Assembly (NCBI GenBank): GCA_964444795.1
Contig: CAYUIQ010000110.1
Location: 1-27,374 of the forward strand
Length of the DNA stretch: 27,374 bases
Origin: JABMRP01 sp964444795
Lineage (GTDB): Bacteria; Planctomycetota; Planctomycetia; Pirellulales; Thermoguttaceae
Direction of reading: 5' to 3'
Position numbers and translations under genes: made by a program. Position 1 is the stretch's first letter. Every line of letters begins with the position of its first letter. The notes under the pieces were generated by a model. The model was not told where the DNA came from, did not search any database, and saw only the letters and a program-made list of their open reading frames with translations. Shown piece after piece: positions 8,191 to 16,682 of the stretch.

Positions 8191-10926
8191 TCATTCTTCC
8201 ACGCGATCAGTGGACGCTTGCGACGCCACGTTCTCCGCCTCGGGGGCGTCCTTGGCCAGGGTGACGATGTGCGATCGGGTAATGTCGAGCAGGTAGACAC
8301 GGTCGCCGTCGGGGCTGATGCCGATGGGAGCGTGCTTGCAGCCCGGTACGATCTCGGCCGTGCCGACCACGCCGAGGAACTCACCGTCGAGCGTGAACCG
8401 CTTGATGCGTCCCAGCGAGGCTTCGGAGGTGTAGACCATGCCGTCGCCGCCAAAGCGGATGTTCATCGGGTTGCAGCAACTTCCGAATCCCTCGACGCTC
8501 TTGCGGTCCAGCTTTCCCCAACTGGCAAGCTGCTTACCGCTGCGGTCGTAGCGTATGACCTGACCCCGGGTGTTTGCGGCCACCCAGAGATCGCCCTGGT
8601 GGGCTTGAATGTCCATCTGGCCGCAGCAACCGCTGAGCCGATCGACGATCTTCACCGAATTGCCCAACGACGGGTCGGTGCGGTAGACGGTGTAGCCCGA
8701 GCGACCGCGACAGGAGATGAACACATCCTTGCCGCCGGTGGCGATCCCGGTGACGGTGGCCCGCTGGCGTGCCACTTCCCTCGCCTTTTCAACGGCCTCT
8801 TTCATCGCCGCTTCACGCTGTTCGGGTGTCATCGACTCTTGCTGCTTGGCCTCTTCCTTGGCTGCTGCCTCGGCTTCGGCCAGTTGCTCGCGATACCGAT
8901 TGACCGAGGCGAGCATCCTGTCCTTTATCTGTGCCTTCATTTGGGTATAGGCCTCGACCCGCTGGGTGTCGCCCTTCTCCTTGTATTGGGCGATCAGCCT
9001 GTCGTACATGGCCTGTTGCTGTGCGAGACGGTCTTCGCCGAGGGATTTCTCCATCGACGCGACCCGCTGGGCCAGCATCTTGGCTTTGGCTTGGGCCGAC
9101 TCGGGGCCGCCGCTGAGGAAATCCTCCGGGTTGGGCATCAGCGCCTCGACCGCCGGCGAATCGGCCGTGGTCAGCACCTTGCCCTGGGCGTCGAGCTTGG
9201 CGATCTGGCCGCCGCCGCCGACGAAGACGGTGCCGTCGGCGGACGTATTGATCGCCTGCGGAGCGAAGTCGAGCTTCCACGTGTCGACGATTTCACCCTC
9301 GGGGTTGATCACGCGGATTTCGCCGCCGGACGCGCCGTTGCAGGCGACCAGCAGGTTGCCGTTGGCCGCCGTGCAGAGTGTGGCGATCCGCCCGCTGCTT
9401 TCCTCGCCGGTGGCCGAGAGGATGGCGACCTGCTGGTGGGTGGGCACTTCTCGCGGGTCGCCGAAGGCGTGGATCTTGTTCTCCCGGCCCTCGAGCATGT
9501 AGACCCGGCCCGAGGCGTGGTCCATGCCGATGGTGACGCGCACACAGCCGGTGGTAAAGACCGGCCGAGCGACGACCTCGATGAACTCACCCGCCGGCGA
9601 GAACCGCTTGATCAGCACGGGGGTTCCCGACTCGGCGGCCAGGATATTCCCCTGGGCGTCGAAACAGAGGTTCTTCGGCTCGCAGCACCCGCCAAAGCCG
9701 TCGGCCCGTTTGCGGTCGTGGCTGCCGAACGAAGCGATCATTTCGCCGTCGCGTTTGTACCGCGAGACGCGATGCCGGCCGTTTTCGGGAACGTACACCT
9801 CGTCGCCCAGCGTTTGCACGTCCATCTGGCCGCAGCAACCGCTGAGCCGATCGATGATCTTGACCGGTTCGGCGAAATCCAAATCGGTCCGATAGACCGC
9901 GTAGCCGGAGCGACCGCGGCAGGTAACGAAGACGTCCTGGCCGCTTGCCGCGATGCCGGTAACGGTGGCCCGAGCGCGGGCCGCTTCTCGGGCTTTCTCC
10001 GTGGCTTCCTTCAACGCCGCTTCGCGATCCTCGGGCGTCATCGCGGCTTGTCGCTCGGCTTCGGCCTTGGCCTCGGCCTCGGCCTCGGTCAGTTGTTCTT
10101 GATAACGTTTGACGGTCGCCAGCATCGACTCCTTCATCTGGGCTTGCATTTTGGCCATCTCTTCGGCCTGCTCGGTATTGCCCTTCTCCTTGGCTTCGGC
10201 AATCGCTTTCTCCATCGCGGCCTCTCGCTGGGCCAATCCTTCCTTGAGATACGTCTCCATGCTCTCGATCCGCCGGCGGAGCATCACGACTTTGGCTTGG
10301 GCCGAATCGGAACCGCCGGCCAAGAGCGTCTCCGGATCGGGCATCAGCGCCTCGACACCCGGCGAATCGGCCGTGGCCACCACTTCTCCCCTGGAAGACA
10401 GCTTGGCCACGTGCCCGCCGCCGCCGACGTAGATCATGCCGTCGGGGCCGGTGTTGATTGCCTGTGGGGCAAAGTCCAGCGGATAGGTCGCCACGCGCTT
10501 GCCATCGGGCGAGAAGACGCGGATCTCGTTGGCGCCCTTGGTGACCTTGATCTCGTATTCGTTGGTCTCTTCATTGCGTACGCGCTCGGTCCGCTTGCCA
10601 CCGCAGGCCGCCAGGATCGTGCCCCCGCGTCCGATGCAGAAGCTGGTGGTCGAGGATTTCGCCAAGTCCTCGCCGACGTCGATGACCGCCACCTCCTTCA
10701 AGGCCGGTTCCCAACTGGGCCCGTCGGCCGCCGCTTCGCCGGGAGTCGCCTCTTCGGTGGCGTCCGGTTCGCAGGGGGCCTCAGGTTCTTCGGCGGGGAC
10801 CAACTCGGTGGCGGTTACGGTCTTGTCTTGTGCGAAGGCTTGCGGCAACACGCCCCAGACGGCCACCGCCGCGATGGCGGCGCATAAGAGAATCCATCGC
10901 CTCGACATTCGTTCCGTGGTCTTCAT
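8191..10926 (-). CDS. Secreted tandem-duplicated NHL/beta-propeller protein with coiled-coil inserts
   Basis: The ATG at 10926 has GGAG 9 nt upstream and opens a 911-residue protein with a signal peptide (cleavage near AQAFA at 28-32). The mature chain is two copies of one module, residues about 80-489 and 500-890, offset by about 403. Each copy starts with propeller strands (LDFAPQAINT, VGGGG.IAKL, TADSP.VEALMP). A charged, Ala/Glu/Lys/Gln-rich coiled coil of about 110 residues follows (208-320 and 608-724). The propeller then resumes with RATVTGIA, CRGRSGY.VYRTD, RLSGCCGQMD (361-369; 764-772), GFG.CCxPxN (410-418; 813-821) and a later GC (460-461; 862-863). Six-bladed NHL-like propellers are my inference. 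The paired CC motifs suggest disulfides or metal binding. No catalytic residues are evident. A location outside the cytoplasm is likely. Confidence 0.85.
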   Translation of the reverse strand: MKTTERMSRRWILLCAAIAAVAVWGVLPQAFAQDKTVTATELVPAEEPEAPCEPDATEEATPGEAAADGPSWEPALKEVAVIDVGEDLAKSSTTSFCIGRGGTILAACGGKRTERVRNEETNEYEIKVTKGANEIRVFSPDGKRVATYPLDFAPQAINTGPDGMIYVGGGGHVAKLSSRGEVVATADSPGVEALMPDPETLLAGGSDSAQAKVVMLRRRIESMETYLKEGLAQREAAMEKAIAEAKEKGNTEQAEEMAKMQAQMKESMLATVKRYQEQLTEAEAEAKAEAERQAAMTPEDREAALKEATEKAREAARARATVTGIAASGQDVFVTCRGRSGYAVYRTDLDFAEPVKIIDRLSGCCGQMDVQTLGDEVYVPENGRHRVSRYKRDGEMIASFGSHDRKRADGFGGCCEPKNLCFDAQGNILAAESGTPVLIKRFSPAGEFIEVVARPVFTTGCVRVTIGMDHASGRVYMLEGRENKIHAFGDPREVPTHQQVAILSATGEESSGRIATLCTAANGNLLVACNGASGGEIRVINPEGEIVDTWKLDFAPQAINTSADGTVFVGGGGQIAKLDAQGKVLTTADSPAVEALMPNPEDFLSGGPESAQAKAKMLAQRVASMEKSLGEDRLAQQQAMYDRLIAQYKEKGDTQRVEAYTQMKAQIKDRMLASVNRYREQLAEAEAAAKEEAKQQESMTPEQREAAMKEAVEKAREVARQRATVTGIATGGKDVFISCRGRSGYTVYRTDPSLGNSVKIVDRLSGCCGQMDIQAHQGDLWVAANTRGQVIRYDRSGKQLASWGKLDRKSVEGFGSCCNPMNIRFGGDGMVYTSEASLGRIKRFTLDGEFLGVVGTAEIVPGCKHAPIGISPDGDRVYLLDITRSHIVTLAKDAPEAENVASQASTDRVEE

Positions 10927-11234
10927 CGCGTCGATCTCCGAACTTCCAGGGGGATGTCCCGCACCGGGACGGCAAGGGGTGTACAATTGCCGCGATTATC
11001 GCTTGGCCCCCACCAATCTGTCAATACTCACCCCCCCTGTTTTGGAGCGGATTGACATGGTAAACTCGATGGTTGCGGGTCTTGCCCAGCAGAAACCCTC
11101 CTTCCCATGTTCCACATGGGAGCCGGAGCAAGATTCGTTTAACGCCCAGCCGAAGGCGCCGGCTCACGTGGCGTTCCACCACTACCAAGAAATGCCGGCG
11201 CCTTCGGCTGGGCGTTAAACGAGTAAGGAAGGTC
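10927..11234. other. Divergent leader region between the propeller gene and pgk
   Basis: This 308-nt stretch has no gene. It contains the pgk 5' leader with the 28-bp-stem hairpin at 11136-11221, and a smaller dyad tcccatg-ttcca-catggga near 11104-11122. Promoters for both divergent genes must lie here, but I could not identify convincing -35/-10 pairs. Confidence 0.5.
11136..11221. repeat. 28-bp perfect inverted repeat (hairpin) in the pgk leader
   Basis: Arms 11136-11163 and 11194-11221 are exact reverse complements around a 30-nt loop; the core is cagccgaaggcgccggc. The right arm ends 13 nt before the pgk ATG and about 5 nt before its ribosome binding site (GGAAGG, 11227-11232). There is no T-run, so it is not a classic terminator. 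It may be a dispersed palindromic element or a leader structure affecting pgk translation. Confidence 0.9.
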
Positions 11235-12425
11235 ATGGCGAAGCAAACCATCGCGGACGTGGACGTAGCAGGCAAGATCGTATTGATGCGGGTCGATTTC
11301 AACGTGCCGCTGGACGACGAGCGGAACATCACCGATGACCGGCGGATCCGCATGGCACTGCCTTCGATCGAATCGGTCGTGGATCGCGGTGGAAGACTGA
11401 TCCTGATGAGCCATTTGGGCCGGCCCAAGGGCGAGCCGGGCGACGAGAAATTCAGCCTTCGCCCGGCGGCTGTGAGGCTCGGCGAGTTGCTCCCGGGAAA
11501 AGACGTCGCCTTTGCCGTCGACACGATCGGCGAAGACGCCACGACCAAGGCCAAGGCACTGACCGACGGCCAGGTGCTGGTGCTGGAGAACCTTCGCTTT
11601 GACAAACGGGAGAAGAAAGGCGACGCTGAATTTGCCGCCGCGCTGGCCGCCATGGCCGACGTTTACTGCAACGACGCTTTCGGTACCTGCCACCGCGCCC
11701 ACGCCTCGATGGTCGCCGTTCCCCAGGCGATGAAAGGCAAGCCCAAAGTCGTCGGCTTCCTCGTGGCCAAGGAGATCAAGTATCTGACCGAGACGATTGC
11801 CCAGCCGGAGCGTCCTTTCGTCGCCATTCTCGGCGGGGCCAAGGTCTCCGACAAGATTCCCGTCATTCGCAACCTGTTGACGATCTGCGACAAGGTGCTC
11901 ATCGGCGGAGCGATGGCCTATACGTTTTCGCTGGCCCAAGGCGGCAAGGCGGGCGACAGTCTGGTCGAGCCGGAGAAGGTCGATCTGGCCAAGGAATTGC
12001 TCGCCGAAGGCGGGGACAAGCTGGTTCTGCCCATCGATACCCATTGTGGCGACGCGTTCAGCGGCGACTGCAAGAAGCAGACCGTCGACGCCGGCGAAAT
12101 TCCCGACGGATGGGAAGGGCTCGACGTCGGCCCGAAGACGGCCAAGCTGTACGCCGAGATCATTCAGGACGCCAAGACGGTCGTTTGGAACGGTCCGATG
12201 GGCGTCTTCGAGATGCCGCCGTTCGACGCCGGCACGAAGACCGTCGCCCAGGCGATTGCCGAGGGTAAACTGACCAGCATCATCGGCGGCGGTGACAGTG
12301 CCGCGGCCATTGCCCAGTTCGGCTATGCCGAGAAAGTCAGCCACGTCAGCACCGGCGGCGGCGCCAGTCTGGCGATGCTCGAAGGGAAGAAGTTCGCGGC
12401 CGTCGAACTGCTCGACGAGAAGTAG
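11235..12425 (+). CDS. pgk: Phosphoglycerate kinase
   Basis: PGK transfers the acyl phosphate of 1,3-bisphosphoglycerate to ADP in glycolysis and acts in reverse in gluconeogenesis. The 396-residue product is full length for bacteria. The N-domain shows RVDFNVP (19-25), SHLGRPKG (59-66), LENLRF and NDAFGTCHRAHAS, which bind the 3-phosphoglycerate side. The C-domain has AILGGAKVSDKI, GGAMAYTF, VVWNGPMGVFE and IIGGGDSAAA, which form the nucleotide site. The ATG at 11235 has GGAAGG just upstream. The gene stands alone, without gap or tpiA next to it, and is flanked by two unrelated long hairpins. Confidence 0.97.
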   Translation: MAKQTIADVDVAGKIVLMRVDFNVPLDDERNITDDRRIRMALPSIESVVDRGGRLILMSHLGRPKGEPGDEKFSLRPAAVRLGELLPGKDVAFAVDTIGEDATTKAKALTDGQVLVLENLRFDKREKKGDAEFAAALAAMADVYCNDAFGTCHRAHASMVAVPQAMKGKPKVVGFLVAKEIKYLTETIAQPERPFVAILGGAKVSDKIPVIRNLLTICDKVLIGGAMAYTFSLAQGGKAGDSLVEPEKVDLAKELLAEGGDKLVLPIDTHCGDAFSGDCKKQTVDAGEIPDGWEGLDVGPKTAKLYAEIIQDAKTVVWNGPMGVFEMPPFDAGTKTVAQAIAEGKLTSIIGGGDSAAAIAQFGYAEKVSHVSTGGGASLAMLEGKKFAAVELLDEK

Positions 12426-12434
12426 ACGCGGCTG

Positions 12435-12522
12435 GTGTGCCACTGCTTGCTTGCAAGCAGTGTCGCGGAGTTGAGTGTAAAACCGACAGACACGCACTGC
12501 TTGCAAGCAAGCAGTGGCACAC
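12435..12522. repeat. 28-bp perfect inverted repeat just after pgk
   Basis: Arms 12435-12462 and 12495-12522 are exact reverse complements around a 32-nt loop. Each arm itself contains the palindrome ctgcttgcaagcag. It starts 9 nt after the pgk stop. No U-run directly follows the stem; a T6 tract lies about 18 nt further on. It may protect the mRNA 3' end or be a dispersed palindromic repeat. Confidence 0.9.
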
Positions 12523-12581
12523 GTTTCCGTCAGTGTCGCCTTTTTTCAAAGGGCCCATCGCACGCCACGGCTACCACCACG

Positions 12582-13295
12582 TTACGCGCTGCGACGCGCC
12601 GGCAGTTCGCTCGACGGGAATGACGCCAGGGTCGGCGCCGGTCGCCACCGCTTTTCCAGCCGCTCGCACCATGCCTTGACGTGCGCGGAACTGAAGCTGA
12701 GCCGGGAAACCGCGTATCCCAGCGCCGCGCCACAGAGAACATCGCTCGGGTAATGGGCGCCGCCCTGGATCCGCTGGCAGCCGACCAGCACGGCCATCGC
12801 GGCGAAGAGCCACCGGCCCCTGGGGAAGAGCCATGCCAGACCGACGGCCAAGCCCACGGCGGTGGCCATGTGGGCTGAGGGCATGCTCTGGCCGCCGCTG
12901 CCGGCACCGGTGAGCGGGAGCCATTGGCCAAACGTGGTCCAGACGTCTCCCTCGAAGGCAAAGTGGTGCGGCCGGGTTCGGGTGATCGTCATTTTCACCA
13001 CGTTGGCGGCCAACCCCGCACCCAGCGACATCGCCAACAAGCGAGGTATGGCCCAGCGACAATGCGGGGCCAATTGATAGATCACCCCGGCAATGACCAA
13101 CACGCCCAGCCCGTTGCCGAAGGGCTCGAACACGCTGAACAGCCGGCGAAAGAAGCCCGGGCATTGCCCCGCGGCACACCAACCGGAAAGCGGACAGTCG
13201 ACGGCCAGTGCGGCGGCCGCGGCCGCCAGAAGCCCCAGCGGCAAGAGCCAAGGCCGCCAACCTCCGGGTTCCTTGAGATGCGAGCGATCTATCAC
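12582..13295 (-). CDS. PAP2-family membrane phosphatase
   Basis: The 237-residue membrane protein carries the complete PAP2 signature: K101-x6-R108-P109 (KMTITRTRP), PSAH at 139-142, and R175-x5-H181-x3-D185 (RIQGGAHYPSD). These residues bind phosphate and perform catalysis in lipid phosphatases such as phosphatidate or undecaprenyl-diphosphate phosphatases. Hydrophobic helices are seen near 15-32, 60-76, 84-100, 143-157, 162-173 and 186-198. The start is GTG (13295), preceded by a G-rich stretch. The substrate cannot be told from sequence; recycling of a lipid carrier would suit the divergent neighbour, a lipid-linked-sugar-type glycosyltransferase, but that is inference. Confidence 0.9.
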   Translation of the reverse strand: MIDRSHLKEPGGWRPWLLPLGLLAAAAAALAVDCPLSGWCAAGQCPGFFRRLFSVFEPFGNGLGVLVIAGVIYQLAPHCRWAIPRLLAMSLGAGLAANVVKMTITRTRPHHFAFEGDVWTTFGQWLPLTGAGSGGQSMPSAHMATAVGLAVGLAWLFPRGRWLFAAMAVLVGCQRIQGGAHYPSDVLCGAALGYAVSRLSFSSAHVKAWCERLEKRWRPAPTLASFPSSELPARRSA

Positions 13296-13491
13296 ATACC
13301 CCCCCAGGCTGTGGCTCTGACGTCATCCGGGACGTGAAGGAAACTGGGCTTGGTGGTTTAGGCAAAGATGGCGTAGACTCTGGCGCCCCAGTTTTCGGAC
13401 TTAGCCCTTTCTTTCCTTCGGCTTCTTATCGGCTTGACCTCCCTCGGCCCTTTACCGATCCTTATCCCCTTTGGCGCAAGGAGTGCGACAA

Positions 13492-15336
13492 GTGCCACAG
13501 CAAGTCAAACACCAGGTGTTGATCGCCGCGGTGGCGGCGCTGATCTGCTTTCTGAATCTGGGGGCGGCAGCCCTGTGGGATGAGGACGAACCGTGGTACG
13601 CCTCCTGCTCGCACGCCATGGCCCAGCGGGGCGATTGGGTCGTGCCGATCTACAACGGAGACATCTTCTTCGACAAGCCGCCGCTCATGTTCTGGGGCAT
13701 GATCAGCGGCTTCAATATGTTTGGAGTGAGCGAGTTCGGTGCGCGATTCTGGTCGGCCGTGATGGGCATTGCCACGGCCCTGGCCACCTATCATCTTGGG
13801 CGGCGGCTCTTTTCTCCACAGGTCGGCCTCTGGGCCGGATTGATCGTTACTTCGTCGATCATCTTTACCGTTTCCGCCCGCGCGGCGACCGTCGATGCCG
13901 CGCTGACGTTCGTAACGACGATGGCCATGTTGGCCTTTGCCCTGGGGGGATTGGGGAGACAGCGAAGAATAGCCAGTTGCGATGCACCCGATCGGGTTCC
14001 GGGCGAGAACCGCGCGAAACCGATCGAGACGCGGGATTACCTGCCTGGTAGGTGGTTCACCTTTGTGTCGGTTTACGCCTTCTTGGGCGTGGCGGTGCTG
14101 GCCAAGGGGCCCGTGGGGATGCTGTTGCCGGCCGCGGTGATCGGCCTGTTTCTGATGTTGATGAACCATCGGCGCGACGTGTCCCGCAAAGAAGCGGCGG
14201 AACCGGTTACCGGATGGCGAGCCCGGGCGATTGCCTGTCTGTGTCCTCTGACGCCGACCAACTTTCTCCGCAGCCTGTGGCAGATGCGTCCGCTGACCTT
14301 GGCCCTGGTGGTCCTGGCCGTGGCCGCGCCGTGGTATGTACTGGTGGGAATTCGCACCGAGGGGCTCTGGCTGGAGCAGTTCTTCGCCCAGTACAACCTT
14401 CGGCCGTTCCTGCAGCCGATCCTCGGCCATCAGGGGCCGTTTTGGTATTACGTGCCGGCCATCCTGATCGGGTTCTTCCCCTGGTCGGCATTCATGACTC
14501 CCACGTTCCTGGTTGCCGTGCGTCGCATCCGGCAGCGACACCCATGGAATCGGGGGCTCGTATTCCTCCTTTGCTGGCTGGGCGTGTATTTCGTCTTCTG
14601 GTCGATATGCAGTACGAAACTGCCCCACTACGTTCTGCCCGCCTATCCGGCGCTTGCCCTGCTGACGGCCTGCTTCCTTCGGGCGTGGCTTGCCGATCCG
14701 GCCTGTGTGGGCCGGGGGCACATGAGAAACGCCGGATGGACCCTGGTCGTGGTGGGTGTGGGAATTACCGTGGCGGTGCCCATCGTCACAGCGATTCTGA
14801 TGCCCGGTGAGTACCTTCTGGGGCTGGTCGGATTAACGCTGCTCGCCGGCGGGGGGGTGTTCCTGTACCAACTCCGCCACGACCGGCAACGCCCCACGAT
14901 GGTCGTGTTTGCGGTCACGTCGGTGGTTTTCCTGGTCGGCATGTTCGGCTTCGGCGCGTTGCGCGTCGACCGATATCAGAACGCCAAGCCGCTGATCGCC
15001 GCGATCAGGCACCATGATACAGAGCAAGTTCCGCGGTTGGCCGCTTACAGGTTTCTGCGGAAGAGTTGGATCTACTACGCCGAGTGTCCCATCCCGCTAT
15101 TCCACGAAACGGAGCCTTTGGAGGAATTCCTCGGCGATTCGGCGCCGGCGTTTGTGTTCACCAACGACGAGCACGAAGCGGACCTGCATGCCCGATTTCC
15201 CGGTCAATTCGAGGTGCTCACGCGGCGTCCCCGTTTCCTCCACTCCGGCGAGGTGGTGGTCCTGACCCGTCGCACGGACTCGCCCGCGGCACGCGTGGCC
15301 GGTACAATGAGTCCGTCACAAGCCAGGAGAGAATAG
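13492..15336 (+). CDS. ArnT-like glycosyltransferase family 39/83 (PMT_2) membrane protein
   Basis: The 614-residue polytopic protein has a first helix (about 9-27) followed by the DEDEP motif (D30-E33) and DKPPL at 61-65 in the first large outer loop. This is the signature of dolichyl- or undecaprenyl-phosphate-sugar-dependent transferases (PMT/ArnT). Many further helices follow, with the typical LAKGPVG and a C-terminal soluble segment of about 120 residues. The family moves a sugar from a lipid carrier onto lipid A, proteins or other acceptors on the outer face of the membrane; the acceptor here is unknown. I chose GTG 13492 because AAGGAG (13478-13483) lies 8 nt upstream; a TTG at 13471 would add seven residues. 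The ribosome binding site of the next gene overlaps its 3' end. Confidence 0.9.
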   Translation: MPQQVKHQVLIAAVAALICFLNLGAAALWDEDEPWYASCSHAMAQRGDWVVPIYNGDIFFDKPPLMFWGMISGFNMFGVSEFGARFWSAVMGIATALATYHLGRRLFSPQVGLWAGLIVTSSIIFTVSARAATVDAALTFVTTMAMLAFALGGLGRQRRIASCDAPDRVPGENRAKPIETRDYLPGRWFTFVSVYAFLGVAVLAKGPVGMLLPAAVIGLFLMLMNHRRDVSRKEAAEPVTGWRARAIACLCPLTPTNFLRSLWQMRPLTLALVVLAVAAPWYVLVGIRTEGLWLEQFFAQYNLRPFLQPILGHQGPFWYYVPAILIGFFPWSAFMTPTFLVAVRRIRQRHPWNRGLVFLLCWLGVYFVFWSICSTKLPHYVLPAYPALALLTACFLRAWLADPACVGRGHMRNAGWTLVVVGVGITVAVPIVTAILMPGEYLLGLVGLTLLAGGGVFLYQLRHDRQRPTMVVFAVTSVVFLVGMFGFGALRVDRYQNAKPLIAAIRHHDTEQVPRLAAYRFLRKSWIYYAECPIPLFHETEPLEEFLGDSAPAFVFTNDEHEADLHARFPGQFEVLTRRPRFLHSGEVVVLTRRTDSPAARVAGTMSPSQARRE

Positions 15337-15337
15337 C

Positions 15338-15820
15338 ATGTCTGAAGAGAAATTCCGTCAGCAGCTCTACGATTCGTTTGCCAATCGGGCCCACCTCTAT
15401 TATCTCATTTTCGACGAGATGCGGGCCGAGTTGGGCGAAGCGCGGGCGGCCGAGATCATGAAGCGGGCGATCTACAAGCGAGGCCGGCAGAAGGGGAAGA
15501 AATACGCCCCGTTTGCGCCCGGCGACTTCGAAGGGCTCAAGGAAGCGTTCGTCGGCGGCATTCCCGACAACGGCGCGATGTTCTCGCCCGAGGTGCTCCG
15601 CTGCGATGCCGAAGGGCTGGACATCAAGTTTAAGCGGTGCCCGTTGAAGGAAGCGTGGCTGGAATCCGGTCTGGCCGAGGACGAAGTGGCCAAGATCTGC
15701 GCGATTGCCGCGACGGTGGACAACGGCACGTTCGAGTCGGCCGGGTTCGAGTTCTCCGCCGACACGTTCGAGCCCGGCGGCGACGGCTGCTGCTACCTGC
15801 ACATCCGCCCGGGGAAGTGA
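15338..15820 (+). CDS. L-2-amino-thiazoline-4-carboxylic acid hydrolase-like protein
   Basis: The 160-residue protein fits the ATC_hydrolase family. It has an N-terminal helical region (AAEIMKRAIYKRGR), then LRCDAEGLDIKFKRCPLKEAWLESGL (C101) and ICAIAATVDNG (C121, D128), and it ends in GGDGCCYLHI. The founding enzyme opens the thiazoline ring of ATC in bacterial L-cysteine synthesis. Many family members are uncharacterised, so the substrate is not certain. The ATG at 15338 is 1 nt after the glycosyltransferase stop, and AGGAGA (15325-15330) lies inside that gene, so translation is likely coupled. A functional link between the two is not obvious. The stop is 2 nt from the end of the convergent SGNH gene. 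Confidence 0.75.
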   Translation: MSEEKFRQQLYDSFANRAHLYYLIFDEMRAELGEARAAEIMKRAIYKRGRQKGKKYAPFAPGDFEGLKEAFVGGIPDNGAMFSPEVLRCDAEGLDIKFKRCPLKEAWLESGLAEDEVAKICAIAATVDNGTFESAGFEFSADTFEPGGDGCCYLHIRPGK

Positions 15821-15822
15821 CC

Positions 15823-16494
15823 TTACGGTATCTTCAGGTGCGGACCCACTAATTCGGCCCAAAGCTTGTAGCCTTGGGCGTTGAGGTGGAGGCCGTCGCT
15901 CTTGAATAGTTCGGCCCGCGGTTTGCCGTCGGTGCCGATCATGGGCGTGTCGATGTCGACGAAGATCTGCAAGGGGTCGGTCTCGGTGACCGTGCGAATC
16001 AACCGGTTGGCTTGACGCATCTTGTCGACCAGTTTCCAGCGGCTGATACTTGGTTTGACGGCGATGAAGACGATCCGCGCCTTGGGCAGCGCCGGGCGAA
16101 TCGTGGCCACGAACCGCTCGTAGTCGTCGGCCACCTGCGGCGGAGTCTTGCCGGCGGCCACGTCGTTGTCGCCCGCGTAAAGGACGATGACCTTCGGCGC
16201 GTGGGGCAGGACGATTCGATTGGCGAACTTCGTCGAGTCGGCGATCTGCGAACCGCCGAACCCGCGATTGATCGTGGCTGTGCCGGGAAAGGAATCCTCC
16301 AGGCTCCACATGCGGATGCTCGAACTGCCGACGAAAAGAACGGCATCCTTGGGCGGTGGTTGCCGTCGGTCGGCCTCTTCGAAGGCACGGATCGCCCCTT
16401 CCCAGCGACTGGCCGGAGGTTCGGCGGACTCCGACGACAAAACACCGGCCAGACACAGCCCGACGGCGGGCAAGACAAGCATGGGCAGACGCAT
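15823..16494 (-). CDS. Secreted SGNH/GDSL-type hydrolase
   Basis: The 223-residue protein starts at ATG 16494 with AAGGAG 9 nt upstream, and has a signal peptide ending near residue 24. SGNH blocks are clear: FVGSSSIRMW (54-63, nucleophile Ser), NRGFGGS (76-82, oxyanion Gly), YAGDND (106-111, Asn110) and SDGLHLNAQGY (199-209, Asp200 and His203). These enzymes hydrolyse acyl or acetyl esters of lipids, polysaccharides or peptidoglycan. The GSSS variant of block I and the short length resemble the platelet-activating-factor acetylhydrolase/acetylxylan esterase-like branch. It is divergent from the protease gene across 188 nt. Confidence 0.92.
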   Translation of the reverse strand: MRLPMLVLPAVGLCLAGVLSSESAEPPASRWEGAIRAFEEADRRQPPPKDAVLFVGSSSIRMWSLEDSFPGTATINRGFGGSQIADSTKFANRIVLPHAPKVIVLYAGDNDVAAGKTPPQVADDYERFVATIRPALPKARIVFIAVKPSISRWKLVDKMRQANRLIRTVTETDPLQIFVDIDTPMIGTDGKPRAELFKSDGLHLNAQGYKLWAELVGPHLKIP

Positions 16495-16682
16495 ATCGAG
16501 ACGCTCCTTGCGGGGGGAATCGGATCCGAGACGACAAGGGCCATTGTCGCACCGCCGTCGGTACGATGCAAGTTGAGCCTCGTCACTTGCTCTGGGAGGA
16601 GGGCCATCGTACGGGTTTTCCGGCAAAGGCTAGCCTCGCACCGGGTGGCCGGGTAGACTACTACCAGGAGGAGATTACCGCG

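Noticed and set aside
8218..10887. Very long plus-strand frame (889 aa) opposite the propeller gene
   Set aside because: It is the antisense of a gene with a clear signal peptide, duplicated domains and a ribosome binding site. High GC leaves antisense frames open, and its translation is low-complexity His/Gly/Leu/Arg.
12435..12522. CRISPR-like repeat unit after pgk
   Set aside because: There are only two arms in inverted orientation, with no direct repeat array or spacers and no cas genes in the window.
12435..12522. Classic rho-independent terminator for pgk
   Set aside because: The stem is far longer than usual and is not directly followed by a T-run; the T6 tract is about 18 nt downstream.
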